The notes beneath the pieces are model-generated. The model searched no databases, was not told the DNA's origin, and saw only the letters and a list, made by a program, of their open reading frames with translations. The position numbers and the translations under genes are program-made. From Planomicrobium sp. CPCC 101079 (GTDB taxonomy: Bacteria > Bacillota > Bacilli > Bacillales_A > Planococcaceae), in the NCBI RefSeq assembly GCF_007859275.1, contig NZ_VOHC01000024.1, forward strand, positions 181,821 through 245,820: 64,000 nt of DNA, given 5' to 3'. Of the stretch, positions 35,527-44,654 are shown piece after piece (position 1 is the first letter of the stretch; each line of letters begins with the position of its first letter).

Positions 35527-36642
35527 GTGAAAATAGCAATAGTACATGATTGGTTGGTAACATACGCTGGAGCAGAAAAAGTATTAGAAGAAATAATAAA
35601 TGTATATCCAGAAGCAGATTTATTTAGTTTAGTGGATTTTGTAAATGAAAAAGACAGAAAATTTCTGAAAGGAAAAAAAGTAAGGACTTCTTTTGTACAG
35701 AAATTACCATTTGCTAAAAAGAAGTATAGAAATTATCTTCCGTTTATGCCTTTGGCCATAGAGCAATTTGATTTATCGAAATATGATTTGATAATTTCAA
35801 GTTCCCATGCTGTAGCTAAAGGTATTATTACTGGACCAAATCAATTACATATCTCTTATGTACATTCTCCTATTCGATATGCTTGGGACTTACAACATCA
35901 GTACTTGAATGAATCTGGGATGGATAAAGGTTTTAAAGGTGTAATCACAAAGTACATTCTACACAAAATTAGAAATTGGGATTACCGTACCTCCAATGGC
36001 GTAGATTATTTTATATCAAATTCTGATTTTATTGGAAGACGAATTTGGAAAGTATATCGTCGTAAATCAGAAACTATCTATCCCCCAGTAGATGTGTCTG
36101 CTTTTTCATATCATGATGAAAAGAAAGAGTTTTATCTTACCGCTTCTAGAATGGTACCGTATAAAAAAATTGATGCAATTGTTAAAGCTTTTTCTAATAT
36201 GCCAAACAAAGAACTAGTGGTTATTGGTGACGGTCCAGATTTTCAAAAAATAAAGGCAATAGCAACTTCAAATATAAAGATGCTTGGATATCAACCTAAT
36301 AATGTTCTTATTGATAATATGCAGCGCGCAAAAGCTTTTATTTTTGCAGCAGAAGAAGATTTCGGAATTTTACCTGTTGAAGCACAGGCTTGTGGTACTC
36401 CTGTTATTGCGTATGGAAAAGGAGGATCAAGAGAAACTGTAAGAGGATTAGGAGAGTTTGAAAATCCAACCGGCCTTTTCTTTTACGAGCAGAGTGCAGA
36501 AGCTATAGAAGAAGCAGTGAAAAAGTTTGAAGCTTCTAGGTCATTAATTTCTTTTAGTGACTGTAGAAAGTATGCTGAAACTTTTAATACTGAACGATTT
36601 AAAAAGCAATTTAAAAACTTTGTAGAAGATCGTATTCAATAG
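35527..36642 (+). CDS. Glycosyltransferase family 4, mannosyltransferase-like (WbaZ type)
   Basis: GTG 35527 follows AAAGGAG at eight bases. The 371-residue protein begins KIAIVHDWLVTYAGAEKVLEEI and contains SSSHAVAKGI, SYVHSPIRYAWDL, TASRMVPYKKIDAIVKAF and EDFGILPVEAQACGTPVIAYGKGGSRETV. This pattern belongs to the WbaZ/WbyK-like branch of GT4, often using GDP-mannose. A nearby GDP-mannose pathway (manC, manA, phosphomannomutase) supports a mannosyl donor. A 187-bp gap separates it from the flippase gene, so it may have its own promoter. Confidence 0.88.
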   Translation: MKIAIVHDWLVTYAGAEKVLEEIINVYPEADLFSLVDFVNEKDRKFLKGKKVRTSFVQKLPFAKKKYRNYLPFMPLAIEQFDLSKYDLIISSSHAVAKGIITGPNQLHISYVHSPIRYAWDLQHQYLNESGMDKGFKGVITKYILHKIRNWDYRTSNGVDYFISNSDFIGRRIWKVYRRKSETIYPPVDVSAFSYHDEKKEFYLTASRMVPYKKIDAIVKAFSNMPNKELVVIGDGPDFQKIKAIATSNIKMLGYQPNNVLIDNMQRAKAFIFAAEEDFGILPVEAQACGTPVIAYGKGGSRETVRGLGEFENPTGLFFYEQSAEAIEEAVKKFEASRSLISFSDCRKYAETFNTERFKKQFKNFVEDRIQ

Positions 36643-36941
36643 CTTATATAAACATATAAATTATAATTAACAGACTATCATCAAAGAAAAATATTATGAC
36701 TGATATAATAAATAGTGGTTCTTATTATATTGAAGTACAGTTAAAACTACATATAATTTGATTTTACAAAGAAACTTGTATTGAAGAACTAAATTTCTAT
36801 TTTAGTTTCTTAGAAATAAAATTAGAATAGCTTAATAGTCTAGAAAAAATACTTAAATAAAAGTTCTAAGTAATTTATAGTTTAGTAGCAAATATATAAA
36901 AGTATTGAAATAGGATATATAAATTTAAGTAGGTGTAATCA

Positions 36942-38372
36942 TTGTTCAAAGATGAGTTAGATATTAACAAAAGAATAGTGATAAGTTTTCTGATTTTTTC
37001 TTCACTAATGGTAATTATATATGGATCAATATATCCAATAGTATCTCTGGCATATATTGCGGTATTAAGTGTGTCGTTATTCTTTTCCTACGTTATAACA
37101 GTCAATAGATTTTCTCTTGAAGAAATTATGATATATATTGTATTCCCCTTTTTACTTATATCTCAGATATATGTTCCTGTACTAGGAACCATTGAAATTA
37201 CGATAGGATATTTTTACTTATTTTTATTTTTTATTTTAATTTTAGGTAATCACAAGTTTTTTAAATGGATAGGAAATCAAAAGCTACTTAGTTTTTACCT
37301 AATCTTTTTGCTGACATTGTTCATTGCTATTATATACTCACCAGACAAATTTAATGGAATACGAACAATTTTATTTTTATCAACTGGTTTATTCAGCTTG
37401 CTGTTTGGGTTTTATGTGAAAGAGAAAAACTATAATATAGAAATAATTTTAAAATATTTAATTTTTTTCGGTGTACCCTTAGCTTTTTTCAATATTCTTT
37501 TCTTTTTATATCCTGATTTAGAAGCAGCTTACCTTCATTCAAAAATTGCAACAATACTTATAGAACCTGGTGATGTTGAAGGTCTTTACGGTGAAAGAAG
37601 AAACAATATAGTAGATCCATTAAAATCAGGTACAGTATTTACTGATACTAATGATGCAGCTATTTTTTTCCAAATGCTTTTTTGGGTATCAATAACTTTA
37701 TTATTGAAGAATAAAAGAAAAATTAACATAATTTCTGCTTTATTTTTCTTTTTAGCATTTTTAACTACATATTCTAGAGGGGGGTTAGCTGTCTTTGGAA
37801 TAACTTTTTTGCTTATTATTTTTCTAAATATAAGACTTAAGTCATTATTGCGAATAATATTTATTCTGATATTCTCGTTTGCAACTACATACTTAATAAT
37901 TTCAAGTGATTTATTCGTTTCTATGCAAGAAAGACTTACTTTAAATGCTCTAATAAATGATCCAAGATTTTTAATCTGGAGGTTTGCTTATATCTCATTT
38001 ATTGAAAATCCATTTCTTGGACTTGGGTTTGGAGGTTGGGAAGCAACCTTCCCTTTTTTTGCAAACTCTTTTTCAACTTTAAATACGAACTATCCACCAC
38101 ATAATATTTTTATTCAAGTATGGGTGTGGGGGGGGGTACTATCCTTTATTTCTTTTTTAATTCTACTAGGATATTCATTAGTAGTATCTATATTAAAATA
38201 TCGTAAAAAAGAAGAGCTAGTACTTGTTTCAATTGCTTCGATAAGTATAGTGATTTTTCAAGGATTCGTTCAAAACTTTTTTCTAGTAGATTTTCGGATT
38301 TCATGCCTTTTCTTTTTTATAATAGGGTTGTGTTTATATAATAGTGCAGTTATAAAAACAGACAAGTTATAA
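36942..38372 (+). CDS. Polysaccharide polymerase, O-antigen ligase/Wzy-like
   Basis: TTG 36942 lies seven bases after AGGTG. The 476-residue protein has about 11-12 membrane helices and one large extracytoplasmic loop, with TYSRGGLAVFGITFLL and a loop with FLGLGFGGWEATF and YPPHNIFIQVWVWGG. PPHNIFIQVWVWGG resembles the H-N-x-(F/Y) region of Wzy_C proteins. It should polymerise flipped repeat units outside the membrane, under chain-length control by the Wzz protein. Extremely AT-rich coding, as in the rest of the core. Confidence 0.87.
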   Translation: MFKDELDINKRIVISFLIFSSLMVIIYGSIYPIVSLAYIAVLSVSLFFSYVITVNRFSLEEIMIYIVFPFLLISQIYVPVLGTIEITIGYFYLFLFFILILGNHKFFKWIGNQKLLSFYLIFLLTLFIAIIYSPDKFNGIRTILFLSTGLFSLLFGFYVKEKNYNIEIILKYLIFFGVPLAFFNILFFLYPDLEAAYLHSKIATILIEPGDVEGLYGERRNNIVDPLKSGTVFTDTNDAAIFFQMLFWVSITLLLKNKRKINIISALFFFLAFLTTYSRGGLAVFGITFLLIIFLNIRLKSLLRIIFILIFSFATTYLIISSDLFVSMQERLTLNALINDPRFLIWRFAYISFIENPFLGLGFGGWEATFPFFANSFSTLNTNYPPHNIFIQVWVWGGVLSFISFLILLGYSLVVSILKYRKKEELVLVSIASISIVIFQGFVQNFFLVDFRISCLFFFIIGLCLYNSAVIKTDKL

Positions 38373-38513
38373 ATAATAATATTCCAAATCATACTTGTAA
38401 ATAAAATGAAGAGGCATATCAAACTTAATACAAATGAATTTATTAAATACATTAGACATTAAGAATTTTTAAAGAAATATAATAATATATTTTTGAAGAC
38501 AGGAGTATTAATA

Positions 38514-39896
38514 ATGAAATTTGTTTTACTATCAGGTGGTTCTGGGCAACGTTTATGGCCCTTATCTAACGATTCTCGTTCTAAACAATTTATAAAAGTA
38601 CTAGATGATGTAAATGGTAAAAAAATCTCAATGGTACAAAGAGTCTGGAAACAATTAGAAAAAAATATTTTAACAAAAGAATGTGTTATAGCTACGAACT
38701 ACGCCCAAGTCGACGTCATTAAAGCCCAATTGGGTTCAGAAGTACCTATTGTAACAGAGCCAGAAAGAAGAGATACTTTTCCGGCAATTGCTCTTGCGGC
38801 TGTGTACCTATATTCCATACAAAAATGTAGTTTAGATGAAGTGGTTGCAATTTTACCCGTAGACCCTTATGTAGAAGACGACTTTTTTAAGAGAATTCAA
38901 GATCTAGAAGTTTCTTTAAGAGAATCAGGAGCTGAACTAGCTCTTTTAGGAGTTAAACCTACATATCCATCTGAAAAATATGGTTACATAGTACCTGACA
39001 AATCAAACAATAGTAATTATTTAAATGTAAATTATTTCAAGGAGAAACCTAGTGCAGATATAGCTAAAAATTTAATTGAGAATGATGCGTTATGGAACTG
39101 CGGAGTATTTGCATTTAAGTTAAAATTCATCATTAATCTTTTGATTGAAAAAGGATTTCCGATTCATTATAGTGCCTTGCTAGAAAGCTATCACCTTCTT
39201 CCTAAAAATAGTTTTGATTATGAAATTGTTGAAAAAGCAAAGCAAATTATATCGCTTTCATATAATGGTTACTGGAAAGATTTAGGAACTTGGAATACTT
39301 TAACGGATGAGATGAATTCTACCGTCACGGGAAAAGGAATAATCAGTGAAGATGTTGAGAATTCTCATATAATTAATGAACTAGATATACCTATTACTTT
39401 ATTAGGGTTAAGTAATACGGTAGTTGCAGCAAGTCCGGACGGTATTTTAGTCACTGATAAAGAGGTTAGTCCTAAAGTGAAAGAGTATGTAAGCAAGTTT
39501 AACGGTCGCCCAATGTATGAAGAACGTAGGTGGGGGTGGTATCGTGTGTTAGAACATACAAAGTATCCTGAAGGCAATGAAGTCCTGATAAAACGTATTG
39601 GTATTAATGCGGGAGAAAACTTAAGTTATCAAATACACTACAAGCGAAGTGAAATTTGGACGATAGTAAAAGGTGAAGGAATATTTGCTTATAATAATCA
39701 GTTAAGTCATTTGAGAACTGGAGATGTAGTAAATATTCCTTTAGCTGCAAAACATGCTATAAGAGCGACTACAAATATGGAAATTATTGAAGTACAAACT
39801 GGAAGTGAACTAATCGAAGAAGACATTTATCGAGAAGCTTTTAGTTGGGATGAAATAGAAGCCTCTTGTAAAAAAAACAATGAAATTGCTAGGTAA
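38514..39896 (+). CDS. manC: Mannose-1-phosphate guanylyltransferase, cupin-fused type
   Basis: ATG 38514 follows ACAGGAG; the TTG 38493 lacks a site. The 460-residue protein has a nucleotidyltransferase domain (VLLSGGSGQRLWPLSNDSRSKQFIKVL, EPERRDTFPAIALA, AILPVDPYVEDDFF, YFKEKPSADIA) and a C-terminal cupin (about 350-445: NLSYQIHYKRSEIWTIVKGEG, LRTGDVVNIPLAAKHAI). It is the type II enzyme that makes GDP-mannose and may also isomerise mannose 6-phosphate. A separate ManA is encoded downstream, so the isomerase step is possibly duplicated. Confidence 0.92.
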   Translation: MKFVLLSGGSGQRLWPLSNDSRSKQFIKVLDDVNGKKISMVQRVWKQLEKNILTKECVIATNYAQVDVIKAQLGSEVPIVTEPERRDTFPAIALAAVYLYSIQKCSLDEVVAILPVDPYVEDDFFKRIQDLEVSLRESGAELALLGVKPTYPSEKYGYIVPDKSNNSNYLNVNYFKEKPSADIAKNLIENDALWNCGVFAFKLKFIINLLIEKGFPIHYSALLESYHLLPKNSFDYEIVEKAKQIISLSYNGYWKDLGTWNTLTDEMNSTVTGKGIISEDVENSHIINELDIPITLLGLSNTVVAASPDGILVTDKEVSPKVKEYVSKFNGRPMYEERRWGWYRVLEHTKYPEGNEVLIKRIGINAGENLSYQIHYKRSEIWTIVKGEGIFAYNNQLSHLRTGDVVNIPLAAKHAIRATTNMEIIEVQTGSELIEEDIYREAFSWDEIEASCKKNNEIAR

Positions 39897-40103
39897 TAGA
39901 AGCCTCTAGAAGTTTTAAAGTTTAGTAATAAATATAGTAACAGAAAGAATTTTTATAAAAATAATAGGTTGTTTGACTCTTCATTATCTGATATAACTAA
40001 CGATTCATTTCTTCATAAAATATACTATTTTGGATATAAAAGATAAACTATTGCGGAATAAAAGCAATATCAAAAGAGAATTCAAGGAAATTTAGGAGAC
40101 TTT

Positions 40104-41846
40104 ATGAACTGGATAATAAATTACGAGAAATGGATTGAATATAAACAGTTAGATGGCCAATTGAAATTATATTTAGAATCTGTTAAACATATTACAAAGC
40201 AATTAGAAGATCGCTTCTATAAAAGCTTGGAATTTGGCACAGGTGGAATCCGGGGAGAAATCGGGCCAGGAACGAACCGGATAAACATTTATACCATCCG
40301 TAAAGCGGCTGAAGGATTAGCCAAATACATAGATCAAAGCGGAGAAGAAGCAAAAAAACGTGGAGTAGTCATTGCGTATGATTCACGGTTTAAATCTCCA
40401 GAATTTGCGCTAGAAGCAGCAGTAGTGCTTGGTTATCATGGCATCAAAACATACTTGTTTGAATCTTTACGCTCCACTCCTGAACTTTCTTTTGCGGTTA
40501 GGTACTTGAATGCTTATAGCGGTATTGTAATTACGGCCAGCCATAATCCGCCTGAGTATAACGGATTTAAAGTTTATGGACAGGACGGTGCTCAAATAGC
40601 ACCAGATGTTGCAGCAGAAATCATCTCTAAAGTAAATAGCATCGAAGACGAACTGACTGTTCCTGTTGCTAAAGCAGAAGGATTACTAGAGGAAGGTCTT
40701 CTTCAATTTATTGGGGAGGATGTCGACCAAGCATACTTGCAACGGCTTAAAACAATTACTGTAAATTCTACTATAATTGAAAAAGTGTCAGACGATTTCA
40801 AAATTGTATACACGCCTTTGCATGGTACTGGTAATGTTCCTGTAAGAAGAGGCCTGGAAGCTATAGGATTTAAATATGTTCAAGTAGTGGAAGAGCAAGA
40901 GCTGCCGGATTCTAATTTTTCAACAGTGGAGTCGCCAAATCCGGAAGAACACGCCGCATTTGAATTAGCAATCCAATATGGCAAAAAACATGATGCGGAT
41001 ATCTTAATGGGAACTGATCCGGATGCAGACCGTGTCGGAGTAGCTGTTAAAAATCTGCAAGGAGAATTTGAAGTTTTAACTGGAAACCAAGTCGGAGCTC
41101 TGTTGCTACACTATTTAATAACCGAAAAGAAAAAGAAAAACGAACTTCCTGAAAATGCGACTGTCTTGAAAACAATTGTTACTTCTGAGATAGGTAGGGA
41201 CATTGCTGGAGCTCATGGCCTTGAAACAATTGATACGCTAACTGGATTTAAATTCATCGGTGAGAAAATTCAAGAGTTTGAAGAAACGGAAGAGCGAAGC
41301 TTTTTGTTCGGCTATGAAGAAAGCTATGGTTATTTGATAGGTGATTTTGTGCGGGACAAGGATGCGGTACAATCGTGTTTATTGATTGCTGAAGTTGCAG
41401 CTTATTATAAATCGATGAACATGTCTCTGTATGAAGGTTTATTAAACATTTTCGAGACATATGGCTTTTACCAGGAATCACTGGAATCCATGACCTTAAA
41501 AGGCAAAGACGGCGCTGAGAAAATTGATGCAATTGTTGCTGATTTCCGCAGCAATCCTCCAGTAGTGTTAGCTGGAGTACGAGTGGTCTCAATTGAAGAC
41601 TATCAAACGAGCAAAAGGTTATTAGTAGATAGTATGGCAAGCGAAGATATACTTCTGCCAAAATCCAATGTACTGAAGTACAAACTAGAAGATGGTTCTT
41701 GGTTCTGTTTACGGCCTTCTGGCACTGAACCAAAGATCAAGTTTTACTTCGGCGTAAAATCAGAAACCATGGCAACTAGCCAAATGAAACTAAAAGAACT
41801 AACAAGCGCAGTAATGAACCGTGTAGAGCAAGGAATATTAGTCTAA
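40104..41846 (+). CDS. Phosphoglucomutase/phosphomannomutase (PgcA-like)
   Basis: The 580-residue protein starts at ATG 40104 after AGGAG, matching the 581-residue B. subtilis PgcA. Motifs: [18 protein letters not shown], catalytic [15 protein letters not shown] with the phosphoserine at about residue 148, metal loop [10 protein letters not shown] and sugar loop [25 protein letters not shown] binds phosphate. It interconverts hexose 6- and 1-phosphates, feeding both UDP-glucose and GDP-mannose. Codon usage is less AT-rich than the preceding genes, so it may mark the edge of the variable core. Confidence 0.93.
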   Translation: MNWIINYEKWIEYKQLDGQLKLYLESVKHITKQLEDRFYKSLEFGTGGIRGEIGPGTNRINIYTIRKAAEGLAKYIDQSGEEAKKRGVVIAYDSRFKSPEFALEAAVVLGYHGIKTYLFESLRSTPELSFAVRYLNAYSGIVITASHNPPEYNGFKVYGQDGAQIAPDVAAEIISKVNSIEDELTVPVAKAEGLLEEGLLQFIGEDVDQAYLQRLKTITVNSTIIEKVSDDFKIVYTPLHGTGNVPVRRGLEAIGFKYVQVVEEQELPDSNFSTVESPNPEEHAAFELAIQYGKKHDADILMGTDPDADRVGVAVKNLQGEFEVLTGNQVGALLLHYLITEKKKKNELPENATVLKTIVTSEIGRDIAGAHGLETIDTLTGFKFIGEKIQEFEETEERSFLFGYEESYGYLIGDFVRDKDAVQSCLLIAEVAAYYKSMNMSLYEGLLNIFETYGFYQESLESMTLKGKDGAEKIDAIVADFRSNPPVVLAGVRVVSIEDYQTSKRLLVDSMASEDILLPKSNVLKYKLEDGSWFCLRPSGTEPKIKFYFGVKSETMATSQMKLKELTSAVMNRVEQGILV

Positions 41847-41869
41847 ATTATTAATAGCGGTTGTAAATA

Positions 41870-41910
41870 AAGCGTTATCTTCTTAGGAAATAGAAGATAA
41901 CGCTTTTTTG
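41870..41910 (+). terminator. Terminator after the phosphomutase
   Basis: AAAGCGTTATCTTCT pairs with AGAAGATAACGCTTT, followed by TTT. Confidence 0.92.
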
Positions 41911-42076
41911 TATTAGAAAATAAGAGATTTCGAAATATTTTGTTTTCTAGGTAATTTGCTTCAAATGCAAGGAATTTAATAAGTAATTGGAACCTTCTTA
42001 TCCGAATAGCGTTTATAGAAGTAGAAAAGAAGGTAAAATAAGATGAAAAGCAGATACATAAAGAAGAGGTGTTCTT

Positions 42077-42220
42077 ATGTTGATGATCTTATCTATAGTT
42101 GTGGTGATGATGTTAATGCTAGTATTTGCATTAACGAATGCAAGCTCCCAAGCGGAAGCAATTAGTGAAAAGCATCGAGAAGAGTTGCGAGCTAGAAAAT
42201 ATAATAAAGGTTCTAAATAG
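42077..42220 (+). CDS. Small single-helix membrane protein, 47 residues
   Basis: ATG 42077 lies six bases after AAGAGGTG. The 47-residue product starts MLMILSIVVVMMLMLVFALT, one hydrophobic helix, followed by a charged, mostly helical tail (SEKHREELRARKYNKGSK). The short frame with a good binding site and its own downstream terminator make it a credible gene. I do not recognise it. It lies between the phosphomutase and manA; a link to envelope assembly is possible but not shown. Confidence 0.65.
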   Translation: MLMILSIVVVMMLMLVFALTNASSQAEAISEKHREELRARKYNKGSK

Positions 42221-42227
42221 ATCGATT

Positions 42228-42276
42228 AAGCGCCAGCGTTGTTAGAGAAATTCTAACTATTGTTGGCGCTTTTTTC
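42228..42276 (+). terminator. Terminator after the 47-residue membrane protein gene
   Basis: AAGCGCCA pairs with TGGCGCTT and the inner GTTAGA with TCTAAC; six T follow. Confidence 0.88.
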
Positions 42277-42425
42277 TTTGCCAATATGGATTAAGAAATT
42301 GAAGATTCTTGTATTACTTAACAATAAAAGTAAAAAAAACTTAATTTAATGGGATAAAAAGATTAATTAGTGTAGTATAATTAACCTATATTAATAAATG
42401 AAATTATTAAAAGGAAGTGCACTAA

Positions 42426-43373
42426 TTGAATCAACCTATCTTTTTATCTCCAGTATTTCAAGAAAGAATATGGGGAGGAACCAAATTACGTACAGAATTC
42501 GACTATGAGATTGAATCGGATATTACCGGCGAATGCTGGGCAGTGTCAGCTCACCCAAACGGTCCAAGTGTTGTAAATAGCGGACCATATAAAGGAAAAA
42601 CGTTAATACAACTTTGGGATGAAAGCCCTGACTTATTCGGAAACGTGAGTGGGGATGTTTTTCCGTTACTGACAAAAATTCTTGATGCCAATACCGATCT
42701 ATCTGTACAAGTTCATCCAGATGATACATACGCTCAAAATTTTGAAAACGGCGAGTTAGGAAAAACGGAATGCTGGTATATCATAGATTGTGAAGAAGGA
42801 TCAGAACTAGTTATCGGGCATACCGCCCAAACAAAAGAACAATTCAATGAAGTAATTGAAAAAGGAGAATGGAATGAATTGCTGCGCAGAGTAAAAGTGA
42901 AGCCAGGCGATTTCTTCTACGTTCCAAGCGGGACAATTCATGCCATCGGTTCAGGAATCCTTATTCTAGAGACGCAGCAAAGTTCTGATACCACCTATCG
43001 CGTATATGACTATGATCGTGTAGATCAAAATGGACAGAAACGGGAACTGCATCTTGAAAAGTCGGTAGCCGTCGCGACTATACCTCACGAAGACTACACC
43101 ATAGCTCCTGTTACTACAGATATTCCAGGAGCCAAAGTCATTATGTACATACAAGAAGAAAACTTCTCGGTTTACAAATGGGAAATTTCTGAAGCGGCTG
43201 CCTTTAAACAAGATGAGCCGTTCTTGATTGGCAGTGTACTAAAAGGAACGGGTGAAATTATCACTAGTGCAGGGAACTATCCAATTGAAAAAGGAACCCA
43301 TTTTATCTTACCGAATGGTCTTGGAGAATTCGAAATCAAAGGTGAAGTGGAACTGATTGTATCGCATCCATGA
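42426..43373 (+). CDS. manA: Mannose-6-phosphate isomerase, class I
   Basis: TTG 42426 is about eight bases after GGAAG. The 315-residue protein matches Bacillus ManA in length. It shows PVFQERIWGGTKLRTEF, VQVHPDDTYAQ, GKTECWYIID and VPSGTIHAIGSGILILETQQSSDTTYRVYDYDR, with His and Glu zinc ligands. It converts fructose 6-phosphate and mannose 6-phosphate, the entry to GDP-mannose for the capsule. galE follows 35 bases downstream and is probably cotranscribed. Confidence 0.95.
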   Translation: MNQPIFLSPVFQERIWGGTKLRTEFDYEIESDITGECWAVSAHPNGPSVVNSGPYKGKTLIQLWDESPDLFGNVSGDVFPLLTKILDANTDLSVQVHPDDTYAQNFENGELGKTECWYIIDCEEGSELVIGHTAQTKEQFNEVIEKGEWNELLRRVKVKPGDFFYVPSGTIHAIGSGILILETQQSSDTTYRVYDYDRVDQNGQKRELHLEKSVAVATIPHEDYTIAPVTTDIPGAKVIMYIQEENFSVYKWEISEAAAFKQDEPFLIGSVLKGTGEIITSAGNYPIEKGTHFILPNGLGEFEIKGEVELIVSHP

Positions 43374-43408
43374 GGATATTGAAGCATAAAAGATAAAAGG
43401 AGAATACT

Positions 43409-44374
43409 ATGGCAATCTTAGTATGCGGAGGCGCCGGTTATATCGGCAGCCATACAGTAAAAGAGCTGATTGGAAAATATGAAGTGGTTGTCTTGGACAA
43501 CTTGAGCACGGGTTTTCCTTTTTTGTTGGATGACAATGTAACATTCGTAGAAGGTAATCTTGGGGACGAAAGGGTTCTTGATCAGCTTTTTACGGAACAC
43601 CAGATTGATGCAGTGTTCCATTTTGCTGCGAACAGCTTGGTAGGGGAATCTGTTGTAAAGCCGCTCATGTATTATCAAAACAATGTAGCGGCAACGGTTA
43701 CTTTATTGCAGAAGATGGTGGAACACGGTGTAAACAAGTTTATCTTCTCATCCACCGCAGCGACGTACGGAATACCGGATAGAGACTTGATTACGGAAGA
43801 AACTGCTACTAATCCTATCAATCCCTATGGTCGTTCAAAGCTAATGATTGAACAGGTATTGGCGGATGCGGCTCATGCTTATGGGGTGAAGTATGTCGTG
43901 TTGAGATACTTTAATGCAGCAGGCGCCCATGCATCTGGTGAAATTGGCGAGAGCCATGATCCGGAAACTCACTTGGTTCCGATTGTCCTGCAGCACTTGC
44001 TTGGGCAGCGTGACAAAATTTCTGTCTTTGGCACAGATTATGAAACAGCTGATGGCACCTGTGTACGGGATTATATTCATGTTACCGATTTAGCGAATGC
44101 ACATATACTGGCTTATGAAGGATTAGCCAAGGGAAATTTGGCAAATGAAGTATTTAATCTAGGTAACGGTGCTGGATACTCAGTAAAAGAAATTATTGAT
44201 GTTTGTGAAAAAGTCTCTGGAAAACAAGCTACCGTTGAGTATGCTGATCGGCGTCCTGGAGACCCCGCTGTGTTAGTAGCTTCTTCTGAAAAGATAAATA
44301 AGGTCCTTGGTTGGAAACCTAAATTTAAACTGGAAGAAATTATTGAGAGCGCATGGAAGTGGCATAGTAAGTGA
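43409..44374 (+). CDS. galE: UDP-glucose 4-epimerase
   Basis: ATG 43409 follows AAAAGGAG. The 321-residue short-chain dehydrogenase has the NAD loop CGGAGYIGSH, the catalytic Tyr140-x3-Lys144 (NPYGRSK) and upstream serines in FIFSSTAATYG. LRYFNAAGAH, DYIHVTDLANAH and RRPGDPAVLVASS bind the sugar nucleotide. It makes UDP-galactose from UDP-glucose. It closes the capsule locus after manA. A second full copy lies at 61648-62706 and a 3' remnant at 51420-51514. Confidence 0.95.
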   Translation: MAILVCGGAGYIGSHTVKELIGKYEVVVLDNLSTGFPFLLDDNVTFVEGNLGDERVLDQLFTEHQIDAVFHFAANSLVGESVVKPLMYYQNNVAATVTLLQKMVEHGVNKFIFSSTAATYGIPDRDLITEETATNPINPYGRSKLMIEQVLADAAHAYGVKYVVLRYFNAAGAHASGEIGESHDPETHLVPIVLQHLLGQRDKISVFGTDYETADGTCVRDYIHVTDLANAHILAYEGLAKGNLANEVFNLGNGAGYSVKEIIDVCEKVSGKQATVEYADRRPGDPAVLVASSEKINKVLGWKPKFKLEEIIESAWKWHSK

Positions 44375-44386
44375 ATGGATAAGTGG

Positions 44387-44425
44387 AAGGCATCATCGAT
44401 TTGTTAAAGTCGAGGATGCCTTTTA
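44387..44425 (+). terminator. Terminator after galE
   Basis: AAGGCATCATCGA pairs with TCGAGGATGCCTT, then T. Confidence 0.88.
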
Positions 44426-44654
44426 ATATTTTAAAGTATTTTGATTCAAAATAGGAAAGCATGGCAGTAATAGTGGGATAGTGAAATGAAGTAACAGGCA
44501 ATATAGTAAATCTATTTTGTTAAAACTATTTAAGAAAGTTTATAGAATACCGATATACACTGTATTCCTTAAATTTGTATAAAATTAATAAGCTACTTTT
44601 ATTAAAAGCTAAGGAATGCATGAATATAAGGAAATGAAAATCGGGGGAAGAAAA

